Part shown: positions 27,249 through 35,492 of the stretch, piece by piece
How the letters are laid out: each line of letters begins with the position of its first letter
Numbering within the stretch: position 1 is the stretch's first letter
NCBI RefSeq assembly: GCF_016919245.1
Contig: NZ_JAFEJA010000002.1
Location: 684,501-748,500, forward strand
Length of the DNA: 64,000 bases
From: Streptomyces zhihengii
GTDB taxonomy: Bacteria; Actinomycetota; Actinomycetes; Streptomycetales; Streptomycetaceae
Reading direction: 5' to 3'
Program-made: the position numbers and the translations under genes
The notes under the pieces: generated by a model
Seen by the model: only the letters and a program-made list of their open reading frames with translations
The model's database searches: none
Told to the model about the DNA's origin: nothing

Positions 27249-28334
27249 TCAGCTCAGCACGGCCGCTCTGACGCACAGGACGTCGGGGAGGTGGGAGGCG
27301 AGCAGCCGCCAGGTGTCCCCGTCGTCGGCGCTCGCGTACACCTCCCCGTTGCGGTTGCCGAAGTAGATGCCCGCCGGGTCGGCGCCGTCGGTGCACATGG
27401 CGTCCCGCAGCACCGTGCCGAAGTGGTCGCCCTGCGGCAGGCCCGTGCTGAGCGCCTCCCAGTTCTCCCCGGCGTCGCGGGTGCGGAAGACCCGGCAGCG
27501 ACGGTCCGCCGGGACACGGTCGGAGTCCGCGGTGATGGGGAAGACGTACGCCGTGTCGGCCCGGTGGGGGTGCGCGACCATCGCGAAGCCGAAGTCGGAG
27601 GGCAGGCCGGTGCCGATGTCCGTCCAGGTGGCTCCGGCGTCGTCGCTGCGGTAGACGCCCCAGTGGTTCTGCAGGTAGAGCCGGTCGGGATCGGCCGCGT
27701 CCTGGGCGATCTTGTGGACGCACTGGCCGAACTCCGGGTGCGGGTCCGGCAGGAAGACCGCCGAGACCCCGTCGTTGGACGGCGCCCAGCTCGCCCCGCC
27801 GTCCAGGGACCGGAAGACGCCGGCGGTCGACACGGCCACCGTCACCGCCTCGGTGTCCCGGGCGTCGGTGACCACCGTGTGCACGGCCTCGCCGCCGCCT
27901 CCGGGCACCCACTGGGAGCGGGTGGGATGCTCCCACAGCGGCCGGACCAGGGCGAAGCTCTCGCCGCGGTCCTCCGAACGGAACAGCGCCGCGGGCTCGG
28001 TGCCCGCGTAGACGACGTCCGGTTCGGCGGCGGAGGCCGGGTGGAGCTGCCACACCCGCTCCAGCGACGCCCCCGTCTCCTTGGGGAACCTGACGGCGGG
28101 GCGGTCCGGTTCGACCCAGGTCGCGCCGAGGTCGTCGGAGTGGAAGACGGACGGGCCCCAGTGCGCGCTGTCGCCGCCCACCAGCAGCCGCGGCACGTCC
28201 CCGCGGGTGTCGATGCCGATGGAGTACACGGCCTGCGCGGCGAAGTGCGGGCCGTCGAACTCCCATGATCCGCCGTTCGAGCGGCCGATGAACAGCCCCT
28301 TGCGTGTGCCCACGGTGAGCAGTACTTCCGTCAT
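27249..28334 (-). CDS. BNR/sialidase-like repeat protein (WD40/YVTN-type propeller)
   Basis: A 361-residue protein with repeated Asp-box motifs S/T-x-D-x-G-x-T/S-W: FHSDDLGATWVE, FRSEDRGESF, FRSLDGGASWAP, YRSDDAGATWTD, FRTRDAGENWEAL, YASADDGDTWRLL. That pattern defines a beta-propeller of the VPS10/sialidase superfamily. It starts MTEVLLTVGTRKGLF with no signal peptide, so it is probably cytoplasmic. Sialidase catalytic residues are not recognised and an enzymatic role is not claimed. GGAGGG lies 8 nt before ATG 28334. Confidence 0.88.
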   Translation of the reverse strand: MTEVLLTVGTRKGLFIGRSNGGSWEFDGPHFAAQAVYSIGIDTRGDVPRLLVGGDSAHWGPSVFHSDDLGATWVEPDRPAVRFPKETGASLERVWQLHPASAAEPDVVYAGTEPAALFRSEDRGESFALVRPLWEHPTRSQWVPGGGGEAVHTVVTDARDTEAVTVAVSTAGVFRSLDGGASWAPSNDGVSAVFLPDPHPEFGQCVHKIAQDAADPDRLYLQNHWGVYRSDDAGATWTDIGTGLPSDFGFAMVAHPHRADTAYVFPITADSDRVPADRRCRVFRTRDAGENWEALSTGLPQGDHFGTVLRDAMCTDGADPAGIYFGNRNGEVYASADDGDTWRLLASHLPDVLCVRAAVLS

Positions 28335-28644
28335 GACCGGATCCCTCCAGGACGCCGTTGTCTCGGATACGGGCCAGTGTGCACCCGACCACCGACAGCG
28401 ACCTGTGAGGTGGTGTGCGCGTCGGCCCGCCGACGGAAGGGGTGACCGGCGCGCGCACCGGAACTCATCGCTCCCCGGCCACCCGGTACGGCGCCGCTCC
28501 CGGGGAAGCCCCCACCCGGCGCCGCGCCGCCCTCGGGAAAGGCGCCCACCCGCGGCGCGGCTTCCGCCGCGCCGCCCGGGAAGCCTCCCGTCGGGAGCAG
28601 CCTCCGGGACCCCCCGGAGCAGCCGCCGGCCCCCGCGCAGTCGC
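28335..28644. other. 310-bp gap, promoter region and C-rich imperfect repeats
   Basis: This gap lies between the start of the BNR-repeat gene and the stop of the ene-reductase gene, both minus strand. The part from 28500 to 28630 has imperfect repeats of GGGAAGCC(T/C)CC-like strings and a hairpin of CGGCGCGG with CCGCGCCG. No gene is supported. Confidence 0.5.
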
Positions 28645-29724
28645 TCAGGCCGCGCGCTTGTACTGCGGCGGCACGGCCACCTCGCCGCCGAGCGTCCGGG
28701 CCGCCTGCCGCGCCCAGGACGGGTTGCGGAGCAGCTCACGGCCGAGGAGCACCGCGTCCGCCTCGCCGTTGGCGAGGATCTTCTCCGCCTGCGCCGCCTC
28801 GGTGATCAGGCCCACGGCGGCCACCGGAAGGCCGGTCTCCGCGCGGACGCGTGCCGCGAACGGCACCTGGTAGCCGGGGCCCGTGGGGATGCGCACCCCG
28901 GCCGCGTTGCCGCCGGTGGAGACGTCCAGCAGGTCGACTCCGTGCTCCTTCAGCACGGCGGCCAGGCGGACGGTCTCGTCCGCCGTCCAGCCGCCCTCGT
29001 CCAGCCAGTCCGTGGCGGAGATCCGGAAGAACAGGGGCAGTCCGTCGGGCCAGACCTCGCGCACCGCGTCGACGACCCGCAGCGCGAAGCGGGTGCGGTT
29101 CTCGAAGGAGCCGCCGTACTCGTCGGTGCGGTGGTTGCTGTGCGGGGAGAGGAACTCGCCGATCAGGTAGCCGTGGGCGCCGTGCACCTCCGCGACCTCG
29201 AAGCCGGCCGCCAGCGCGCGGCGCGCCGCGTCGGCGAACCGGGCGACGACGGTGTCGATCTCCTCGTGGGTGAGCTCGTCGGGGACGGGGTGGCCCTCGG
29301 CGAACGGGACCGGGCTCGGGCCGACGGGCTGCCAGCCGTCCTGCTCGGGGCCCACCGGCGCGCCGCCCTTCCAGGGGCGGTCGGTGGACGCCTTGCGTCC
29401 GGCATGGGCGAGCTGGATGCCCGCGACGGTGCCCTGGCTCCGGAGGAAGCCGGTGATGCGGCGCAGGGCGTCGGCCTGGGTGTCGTTCCATATGCCCAGG
29501 TCGGCGGGGCTGATCCGGCCCTCGGGGGCGACGGCGGTGGCCTCCACGATGACGAGGCCGGTGCCGCCGGTGGCGCGGGCCGCGTAGTGGGCGAAGTGCC
29601 AGTCGCCCGCCACGCCGACGGCGGGTCCGGAGGTCTCGGCGCTGTACTGGCACATCGGGGCCATCCAGACGCGGTTCGGGATGGTCAGGGACCGCAGGGT
29701 GACGGGCTCGAACAACGCGCTCAC
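28645..29724 (-). CDS. Old yellow enzyme-family NADH:flavin oxidoreductase (YqjM-like ene-reductase)
   Basis: A 359-residue FMN enzyme with the features of the YqjM (thermophilic-like) branch: APMCQYSA with the FMN-tuning Cys at residue ~23, GIQLAHAGRKAS, the active-site VHGAHGYLIGEFLSPHSNHRTDEYGGSFENRTRF, and the C-terminal flavin phosphate motif DAVLLGRELLRNPSW. Members reduce activated C=C bonds of enones and electrophiles with NAD(P)H. GTG 29724 is chosen because GGAG lies ~7 nt upstream. It diverges from an ArsR-type regulator, with twin palindromes between them, so induction by an electrophile sensed by that regulator is likely. Confidence 0.94.
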   Translation of the reverse strand: MSALFEPVTLRSLTIPNRVWMAPMCQYSAETSGPAVGVAGDWHFAHYAARATGGTGLVIVEATAVAPEGRISPADLGIWNDTQADALRRITGFLRSQGTVAGIQLAHAGRKASTDRPWKGGAPVGPEQDGWQPVGPSPVPFAEGHPVPDELTHEEIDTVVARFADAARRALAAGFEVAEVHGAHGYLIGEFLSPHSNHRTDEYGGSFENRTRFALRVVDAVREVWPDGLPLFFRISATDWLDEGGWTADETVRLAAVLKEHGVDLLDVSTGGNAAGVRIPTGPGYQVPFAARVRAETGLPVAAVGLITEAAQAEKILANGEADAVLLGRELLRNPSWARQAARTLGGEVAVPPQYKRAA

Positions 29725-29823
29725 AGCGGGCTCCGTTCGGTTCGTTCGCTTCTGGTCGCGGCTGCGGGCACGGCGATGCGTGCCCGGCGGGCGGCGGCCG
29801 CCCGGGGCGGGCCGGCCGAGTCG

Positions 29824-29839
29824 TACGATAGGCATCGTA
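29824..29839. promoter_or_regulatory. Operator palindrome 1 (TACGAT-N4-ATCGTA)
   Basis: A perfect 6-bp inverted repeat with a 4-bp spacer in the divergent promoter region of the ene-reductase and ArsR genes. Its half-site matches that of the second palindrome 34 bp away. On the minus strand, TTGACA (29855-29850) with TATCGT ~19 bp on may be the ene-reductase promoter, which this site would cover. Confidence 0.75.
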
Positions 29840-29857
29840 GTACGGTGGATGTCAAAC

Positions 29858-29873
29858 TACGAAGACGTTCGTA
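29858..29873. promoter_or_regulatory. Operator palindrome 2 (TACGAA-N4-TTCGTA)
   Basis: A perfect 6-bp inverted repeat with 4-bp spacer, same geometry as the palindrome at 29824-29839. It overlaps TACAAT (29872-29877), a good -10 candidate for the plus-strand ArsR gene, so binding would give autoregulation. Confidence 0.75.
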
Positions 29874-29925
29874 CAATGGAGCCGGGTCGCCGGACCCGGA
29901 CGACCGGAAGAGCGGAGCCGCCGAC

Positions 29926-30276
29926 GTGACCACCGTGACCAGCGCCCGAGTGCTCGATCACCCCGGGCGGGACGAGATCCGGCTGGAGAATGTGCTGCAC
30001 GCGCTCGCCGACCCCATGCGCATGAAGGTGGTCAGGGAGCTGGCCGCGGTTTCCGAGGAGCTCTCCTGCTCCCACTTCGACCTGCCGGTCACCAAGTCCA
30101 CGACCACCCACCACTTCCGGGTGCTCCGGGAGAGCGGTGTGATCCGGCAGGTGTACCGCGGCACGGCGAAGATGAACGGGCTGCGCCGCCAGGAGCTGGA
30201 CGACCTCTTCCCCGGCCTGCTGGACGTGGTCCTCGCGGCCGCCGGGCACGAGGCGGACCGCCTGGGCGGTGCCTGA
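29926..30276 (+). CDS. ArsR-family winged-helix regulator
   Basis: A 116-residue protein with the ArsR/SmtB core: LENVLHALADPMRMKVVRELAAVSEELSC, recognition helix VTKSTTTHHFRVLRESGVIRQVYRGTAKMNGLRRQEL. No clear metal-binding Cys cluster (one Cys only), so it is probably not a metal sensor; electrophile or ligand sensing is possible. GTG 29926 has GGAG 8 nt upstream. It diverges from the ene-reductase over two matching palindromes spaced 34 bp apart, the expected arrangement for a dimeric repressor controlling both genes. Confidence 0.93.
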   Translation: MTTVTSARVLDHPGRDEIRLENVLHALADPMRMKVVRELAAVSEELSCSHFDLPVTKSTTTHHFRVLRESGVIRQVYRGTAKMNGLRRQELDDLFPGLLDVVLAAAGHEADRLGGA

Positions 30277-30287
30277 ACCGGCCCTTT

Positions 30288-30340
30288 CGCGGTACGGGTG
30301 AGCCCGGCCCCCGCCGGGGGCCGGGCTCACCCGTACCGCG
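30288..30340. terminator. Bidirectional terminator, 25-bp perfect stem
   Basis: 30288-30312 (starts CGCGGTACGGGTGAGCC) is the exact reverse complement of 30316-30340, with a 3-nt loop GCC. It lies between the convergent ArsR gene and the DUF305 gene. This is one of the longest perfect hairpins in the window. Confidence 0.92.
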
Positions 30341-30354
30341 GGGCGCGGTCGCCG

Positions 30355-31017
30355 TCACATGTCCCGCATCCGGCCGATCTCGCTGGTCTGCGTGGCGATC
30401 ACATCGTTCGCCATCTCCTCGACGAGGACGTTGTTGCCCTCGGTCAGCACCTCGGACGCCATGGTGACCGCGCCCTGGTGATGGGTGATCATCAGCGTGA
30501 GGAACAGCTCGTCGAACGCGTCGCCCTTCGCGTTCCTCAGCTGCGTGAGCTGGGCCGCGGTGGCCATGCCGGGCATCGAGCCGTGGTCGTGGCCGTGACC
30601 GCCGGAGCCGTTCTTCACGCCCTGGGTCTCCTGCCAGCCCTTCATCGCGTCGACCTCGGGCTTCTGCGCGGCCGCGATGCGTTCGGCGAGCTTCTTCACC
30701 GGGTCGGAGCCGGCCCGCTCGGGGGCGAGCGAGGTCATCTCCAGCGCCTGCTGGTGATGGACGATCATCATCTCGACGTAGCCGCGGTCCGCCGCGTTGG
30801 GGCTGTCGTCGGGCAGCTCCTTCGCGGCCTCCTCGGCCGACAGGGTCCTGGCGGGCTCACCGGGCTTTCCCGGGGCCACCACTGACGGTCCGTCGCCCTT
30901 CGCCGCCGCCGGCGTGTCCGGTCCGGAGTCGCACGCCGTGAGGAGCAGGCCGGCACAGACGAGCGCGGCCGTCGCGTATCGCGTGCGGGCGCGTCGGATC
31001 CTGCGGGGCTTGAACAC
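30355..31017 (-). CDS. DUF305 lipoprotein
   Basis: A 220-residue secreted protein. The signal is MFKPRRIRRARTRYATAALV followed by lipobox LLTAC (Cys near residue 28). It then has the two DUF305 repeats, each with an HH pair: YVEMMIVHHQQALEM and LTLMITHHQGAVTMAS, plus a His-rich linker GGHGHDHGSM. DUF305 has a ferritin-like four-helix fold and the His/Met content suggests metal (often copper) handling. That is family-level inference. GTG 31017 is preceded by AGGAGG. It diverges from the LVIVD-repeat protein. Confidence 0.93.
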   Translation of the reverse strand: MFKPRRIRRARTRYATAALVCAGLLLTACDSGPDTPAAAKGDGPSVVAPGKPGEPARTLSAEEAAKELPDDSPNAADRGYVEMMIVHHQQALEMTSLAPERAGSDPVKKLAERIAAAQKPEVDAMKGWQETQGVKNGSGGHGHDHGSMPGMATAAQLTQLRNAKGDAFDELFLTLMITHHQGAVTMASEVLTEGNNVLVEEMANDVIATQTSEIGRMRDM

Positions 31018-31159
31018 GGCGACCTCCTGAGCCACTTGTGGTGTGGCAGGAGCGTACTTGCTCGGAGGTAAGGAGTGTCGAGCAAAAAAATTCATTACGG
31101 CTGCGTTTCCATCTGTTGAGATGTGCATGCAAGGACACATACTGCCGGGGGTCAACGAA

Positions 31160-31177
31160 CCGTTCGACAACGAACGG
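31160..31177. promoter_or_regulatory. Inverted repeat CCGTTCG-N4-CGAACGG before the LVIVD gene
   Basis: Perfect 7-bp arms with spacer ACAA, just upstream of the ribosome site GGGAGGA of the LVIVD-repeat gene. It could be an operator or an mRNA hairpin. An AT-rich stretch at 31084-31100 nearby is likely part of the divergent promoter region. Confidence 0.5.
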
Positions 31178-31194
31178 GGACGAGGGAGGATGCA

Positions 31195-32724
31195 GTGACC
31201 CTGTTGCACACCACCCGTGCACGGCGCAGACAGTTGGGCGTGGCGGCGGCCGCGGCCGGACTGCTGGCCACACTCCTCACGGCGGGGCCGGCGGCGGCCA
31301 TCCCCGATCCGGGCGATCCGCCCGCCCAGGGCAAGGTCGCGTCGAGTGTCGCGGCCGAGACCCGGCAGGCGATCGAGAGCGGTGACATTCCGGGTGTGGA
31401 CGAAGTCGTCCACAGCGACAACATCGAGCACATCACCAATCTCCCCAAGGACGCGCTCCAGGGGACCAATTCGGACCTGGCGTTCCAGGGCCGGTACGCC
31501 TTCGCCGGCAACTACGACGGCTTCACGATCTACGACATCCGCAACCCGAGGTCGCCGAAGACCGTGGCGCAGGTCCTGTGCCCCGGCTCGCAGAACGACA
31601 TCAGCGTCTCGGGCGACCTGCTCTTCCTGTCCACCGACTCCTCGCGCAGCGACGACTCGTGCAGCAGCACGTCGCAGCCCGCCAGTGAGAAGTCGTCCTG
31701 GGAGGGCATGAAGATCTTCGACATCAGCGACGTCCGCAACCCGCGGTACGTGGCCTCCGTCGAGACCGCGTGCGGTTCCCACACCCACACGCTGGTGCCC
31801 GAGCGCAGGAACGTTTATGTGTACGTCTCCTCGTACTCGCCCAACGCCGCGTTCCCCGACTGCCAGCCCCCGCACGACGGCATCTCCGTCATCAAGGTGC
31901 CGCGCAAGGCCCCGCAGCAGGCCCGCGTGGTGAACTTCCCGGTGCTCTTCCCGGGCGAGGGCCCCGACGGCGGCGGCAACCCGGGAGCGCCCACCAACCC
32001 GGGCGTCTCCAAGACCACGGGCTGCCACGACATCACGGTGCTCCCGTCGAAGGACCTGGCCGCCGGCGCCTGCATGGGTGACGGCATCCTCTTCGACATC
32101 GAGGACCCGGAGCACCCCAAGGTCATCGACCGCGTCCAGGACAACGTCAACTTCGCGTTCTGGCACTCGGCGACCTTCAACCAGAAGGCCGACAAGGTCG
32201 TCTTCACCGACGAGCTCGGCGGCGGCGGCGGCGCCACCTGCAACGCCGAGGTGGGCCCGAACCGCGGTGCCGACGGCATCTACGACATCAAGGGCAAGGG
32301 CGACAAGCGCAAGCTCGTCTTCCGCAGCTACTACAAGATCGACCGCCACCAGGCGCCGACCGAGAACTGCGTCGCCCACAACGGCTCGCTGATCCCGGTC
32401 AAGGGCCGCGACATCATGGTCCAGGCCTGGTACCAGGGCGGCGTCTCGGTCTGGGACTTCACCGACTCGGCACGGCCGAAGGAGATCGGCTACTTCGAGC
32501 GCGGTCCGCTCAGCGCCACCACCAACGTCACGGGAGGCTCGTGGTCCGCGTACTACTACAACGGCTACATCTACTCCAACGACATGGCCAAGGGCTTCGA
32601 CGTCCTGAAGATCGACGACCGGCGCACCGACCCCGGTAAGAAGGTGCGGATGGACGAGCTCAACGTCCAGACGCAGCCCGACTACTTCGACAGGTCACAC
32701 GGCTGGGGCCACTGGGACGACTGA
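31195..32724 (+). CDS. Secreted LVIVD-repeat protein
   Basis: A 509-residue protein with a signal peptide (RRRQLGVAAAAAGLLATLLTAGPAAA, cleavage near residue 33). Multiple LVIVD-type blades follow: YAFAGNYDGFTIYDIRNPRSPKTVAQV, GMKIFDISDVRNPRYVASV, GILFDIEDPEHPKVIDRV, GGVSVWDFTDSARPKEIGYF, then KGFDVLKID. These blades build a beta-propeller outside the cell. Function is unknown. GTG 31195 is preceded by GGGAGGA. The divergent DUF305 gene is a repeated neighbour of this family in my recollection, suggesting a shared extracytoplasmic role. The last 43 nt overlap the minus-strand TetR gene. Confidence 0.92.
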   Translation: MTLLHTTRARRRQLGVAAAAAGLLATLLTAGPAAAIPDPGDPPAQGKVASSVAAETRQAIESGDIPGVDEVVHSDNIEHITNLPKDALQGTNSDLAFQGRYAFAGNYDGFTIYDIRNPRSPKTVAQVLCPGSQNDISVSGDLLFLSTDSSRSDDSCSSTSQPASEKSSWEGMKIFDISDVRNPRYVASVETACGSHTHTLVPERRNVYVYVSSYSPNAAFPDCQPPHDGISVIKVPRKAPQQARVVNFPVLFPGEGPDGGGNPGAPTNPGVSKTTGCHDITVLPSKDLAAGACMGDGILFDIEDPEHPKVIDRVQDNVNFAFWHSATFNQKADKVVFTDELGGGGGATCNAEVGPNRGADGIYDIKGKGDKRKLVFRSYYKIDRHQAPTENCVAHNGSLIPVKGRDIMVQAWYQGGVSVWDFTDSARPKEIGYFERGPLSATTNVTGGSWSAYYYNGYIYSNDMAKGFDVLKIDDRRTDPGKKVRMDELNVQTQPDYFDRSHGWGHWDD

Positions 32725-33353
32725 CCCGGTACGGCCACCGGAGCCCCGCCGGGCGCGTCAGCTCCCGGCGGGGCTCCGAGCTCCCAGTCCAGCCCGTAAC
32801 GCTGGAACAGCTCCGCGCGCAGCCGCGCGCGGGGCATCGGCGCGCCCGGCAGCAGCACCGCGAACACCGCGCCCATGAGCAGGGCCCGCAGCAGCGGGTA
32901 CTCGGCGTCCACGTCCACCGCCCCGTACCGCTCGACCGTGTCGCGCAGCAGCGCCGCCAGCCGCTGCTGCTCCGGGCACTGCACGAAGCCGTCGGCCTGG
33001 AGGATGCCCGCCATGTGCGTGCGCATCAGCACCGGATGGTCGTCCGCGAGGCCCAGGACGGCGTCGATCGCCCGGGCCAGCAGCTCCCGCCCGTCCTCCG
33101 TGCGCGGCTCGCGCTCCAGCGCCGCGGCGAGCGTGCGGTGCATCAGCCGGTGGACGGCCGACTGCAGCAGATGCCGCTTGCCGGGGAAGTAGTACGAGAT
33201 CAGACCCCGCGCGGAGCCCGCCCGGTCGGCGATGTCGCCGAGCTTCGTCGCCTCGTAACCGCGCTCGTCGACCAGCTCCACCGTCGCCTGGAGCAGACGC
33301 TCACGAGATCGTCTCCGAAGCTCTTCATTGACCTCTGCGCTCCGCGGGGACAT
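32682..33353 (-). CDS. TetR-family transcriptional regulator
   Basis: A 223-residue protein with N-terminal TetR HTH (residues ~12-58: RERLLQATVELVDERGYEATKLGDIADRAGSARGLISYYFPGKRHLLQSAV) and a C-terminal helical ligand domain (RRLMHRTLAAAL, HPVLMRTHMAGI, YPLLRALLMGAVFAVLLPG). ATG 33353 is chosen for AGGAG 7 nt upstream. The stop at 32682 puts its last 14 codons antisense to the end of the LVIVD gene. A TGGCTCAGAGCCA palindrome sits upstream over its own probable promoter, so autorepression is likely. Other targets are not evident. Confidence 0.93.
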   Translation of the reverse strand: MSPRSAEVNEELRRRSRERLLQATVELVDERGYEATKLGDIADRAGSARGLISYYFPGKRHLLQSAVHRLMHRTLAAALEREPRTEDGRELLARAIDAVLGLADDHPVLMRTHMAGILQADGFVQCPEQQRLAALLRDTVERYGAVDVDAEYPLLRALLMGAVFAVLLPGAPMPRARLRAELFQRYGLDWELGAPPGADAPGGAPVAVPGQSSQWPQPCDLSK

Positions 33354-33372
33354 GCTGGACTCCTGCGTTGAC

Positions 33373-33385
33373 TGGCTCAGAGCCA
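33373..33385. promoter_or_regulatory. Putative TetR autoregulatory operator
   Basis: TGGCTCAGAGCCA is a perfect 13-bp palindrome 20 bp upstream of the TetR start. On the minus strand a TATATT hexamer lies just before it, so the palindrome would overlap the transcription start. Confidence 0.65.
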
Positions 33386-33424
33386 ATATACTCAGCGCGT
33401 CCCGTCGACCTGCCGCAGGGCCGG

Positions 33425-34288
33425 TCAGCGGGATCTGCCACCCGGACCGGGCGACGCGGGGGATCGCCCGGTCCGGGGGCACTCGTTCTCGGCCCCCGTC
33501 TCCAGTGTGCGCCGCGCGAGCAGACGGCGTTCGTACGAGGCGGCCGTCACCGCCACGACCGCCGCGCCCAGGAGCCAGCCGCCCAGGACGTCGGACGGCC
33601 AGTGCACCCCGAGGTACACGCGGGTGAAGCCGACCCCCGCCACGCTCACCGTCGCGAGCGCCACGGCCCAGGCCCAGCCGCGCCCGCCCACGCCGTCCCG
33701 GTGCAGCAGCCACAGGACCAGCCCGCAGGTGAGCGCCGCGGTCATGGCGTGCCCCGACGGATAGGCCGCGAACTGTGCGGTGTCGACCGGGTCGGGCCAC
33801 TGCGGCCGGTCACGGCCGACCAGGGCCTTCATCGCCTGCTGGAGGGCCGCGCCCAGGGCGCTGGCACCGGCCACCCAGACGGCGAGCAGCCGGTCGCCGC
33901 GCCGCCAGAGCCAGACGGTGACGGCCGCGGCCAGCAGCCGCATCGTCCAGGGGTCCCACACCCAGTCCGTCATGATCCGGTTCGCCCGGGTGAGCCCCGG
34001 CTCGGCCACCGCCGAGCGGTGGAGGGCCTCGGTGACGGAGCGGTCGAAGGCGAGCAGCGGCTCCCAGGAGACGGCGACCAGCACGGTGAGCACCGCCGCC
34101 GCGGCCAGCAGGACGGTGCCGGTGAGCGCCGCGGCGCCCATCCGCCGGCTGCCGCCGCCGTCGGCGGCGCAGGGTTCCTCGGACTCCCGCGTGCCGGAGG
34201 GATCGACGGGCCCGGCGTGCTCCGGGTGCTCCGGGAGCCGGTGGTGCCGGGGACGCCGGGGGTGCTCGTGGGGATCGGGGGAGGGCAT
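33425..34288 (-). CDS. PAP2-superfamily membrane phosphatase
   Basis: A 287-residue protein with an N-terminal Pro/His-rich cytoplasmic segment, then six hydrophobic helices. It carries the full lipid phosphatase signature: KALVGRDRP (motif 1), YPSGHAM (motif 2) and TRVYLGVHWPSDVLGG (motif 3, catalytic His). Members dephosphorylate phosphatidate, undecaprenyl diphosphate or similar lipids. ATG 34288 is chosen with AAGGA ~8 nt upstream; an ATG at 34342 is an alternative. Its neighbours do not narrow the substrate. Confidence 0.94.
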   Translation of the reverse strand: MPSPDPHEHPRRPRHHRLPEHPEHAGPVDPSGTRESEEPCAADGGGSRRMGAAALTGTVLLAAAAVLTVLVAVSWEPLLAFDRSVTEALHRSAVAEPGLTRANRIMTDWVWDPWTMRLLAAAVTVWLWRRGDRLLAVWVAGASALGAALQQAMKALVGRDRPQWPDPVDTAQFAAYPSGHAMTAALTCGLVLWLLHRDGVGGRGWAWAVALATVSVAGVGFTRVYLGVHWPSDVLGGWLLGAAVVAVTAASYERRLLARRTLETGAENECPRTGRSPASPGPGGRSR

Positions 34289-34472
34289 GTCCTGATCCTT
34301 GCCCGTCGCCCGCCGGTCACGCCATGGACGCGCGCGGGTCATCTCTCCCGGCGCGTCGCCGGCCTCCTGGCACCGGTGCTTCCCGCTGCGGACCGGTGCT
34401 TCTCACCGCGCGCGGACGGGAGGACGCCGCGTCCTGGGACGGACGCGGAGGGGCGGGCGCCGGGCGCGGCCG

Positions 34473-35408
34473 TCAGCGCAGCGCGTGCAGCGCCGGCACG
34501 AAGGCGACGAACAGCGGGACCACGGGCACCAGCGCCGCCGCCGCGGTGACCCTCAGCCGGCGGCCCGCGGTGAACCGGGGGACCGGGCTCAGCAGCCGGT
34601 TCACCCGCTGCGGCACCTGGCCCCCGGGGACGGGGCACGGGCCGAAGGCGCCGCTCTCCTCGTTGAGTCCGACGAGCGCGAGGGCGATGGTCAGCCGGCC
34701 GAAGCGGCGCGAGGCCACGTCGTCGGCGGCGAGCTCCACCAGCCGGTGCATCTCGTCGCGGAACGCGGCGAAGACGGGGATCTGCGGGAAGCCGCCCGCC
34801 AGCGCCGCCGAGCAGTGCAGCAGCCAGTCGTGCCGGGCCTTCGCGTGCCCCTCCTCATGAGCGAGCACCGCGTCGAGCTGGCGTCCCTTGAGCCGCCGCA
34901 GCGCGGCGGTGGTGACGACGAGCTGGGGCGCGGCTCCCGGCAGCCACCAGGCGTCGGGGCGCTCGCCTTCCAGCACCACCAGGGGCGCGTCGCCGGGCTC
35001 CTCGCCGGGCAGCAGCGGCGAGCGCACCAGCAGGTCCCGCCGCCGGGCGCGGCGCCGCGCGCCGGAGCGGAGGATCTCGCGGGTGAGCATGGCGGCCGTC
35101 CACAGCCCTCCGCAGGCCAGGACGACGGCGAGCACGGCCGACCAGGGGCCGATCGCCCCGAGCGCGTACGCCTCGACGACGCCGTGCGGCGCGGGGGCGA
35201 AGACATGGCCCCGCACGAGCTGCCAGGCCGCGGCGGCGCTGAAGACCATGGAGAGGGCGAAGGAGAGCAGCACGGCCGCCACCACGCACTGCCAGACCCA
35301 GAGGGCGACGACGGGCTCACGCTCCGCCCAGTCGCCGCGCATCATCAGCCGGGGGGCGACGACGGCGGCCACGGCGCCGAGCAGCAGCAGCGCGAGCGAG
35401 ACCATCAT
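34473..35408 (-). CDS. M56-family (BlaR1-like) membrane metallopeptidase
   Basis: A 311-residue protein with four hydrophobic helices (LALLLLGAVAAVVAP, VVALWVWQCVVAAVLLSFAL, AVLAVVLACGGLWTAAML and a C-terminal AAAALVPVVPLFVAFVPAL) and the zinc motif AVLAHEEGHAKARHDWLLH (HExxH form HEEGH). A conserved downstream Glu/Asp lies in VELAADDVASRRFG. This is the gluzincin domain of BlaR1/MecR1; no sensor penicillin-binding domain is present. Such peptidases usually pair with a BlaI repressor, but no BlaI gene is adjacent. DUF5134 lies 84 nt upstream on the same strand. Confidence 0.9.
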   Translation of the reverse strand: MMVSLALLLLGAVAAVVAPRLMMRGDWAEREPVVALWVWQCVVAAVLLSFALSMVFSAAAAWQLVRGHVFAPAPHGVVEAYALGAIGPWSAVLAVVLACGGLWTAAMLTREILRSGARRRARRRDLLVRSPLLPGEEPGDAPLVVLEGERPDAWWLPGAAPQLVVTTAALRRLKGRQLDAVLAHEEGHAKARHDWLLHCSAALAGGFPQIPVFAAFRDEMHRLVELAADDVASRRFGRLTIALALVGLNEESGAFGPCPVPGGQVPQRVNRLLSPVPRFTAGRRLRVTAAAALVPVVPLFVAFVPALHALR

Positions 35409-35492
35409 GGGTTCCAGCCTAGAAGTGCGGACTACCCAGGGGTACGGCCTTGCCGCGCAAGTGACGCACACCACGTTTGCCCGCGGGCCGTC

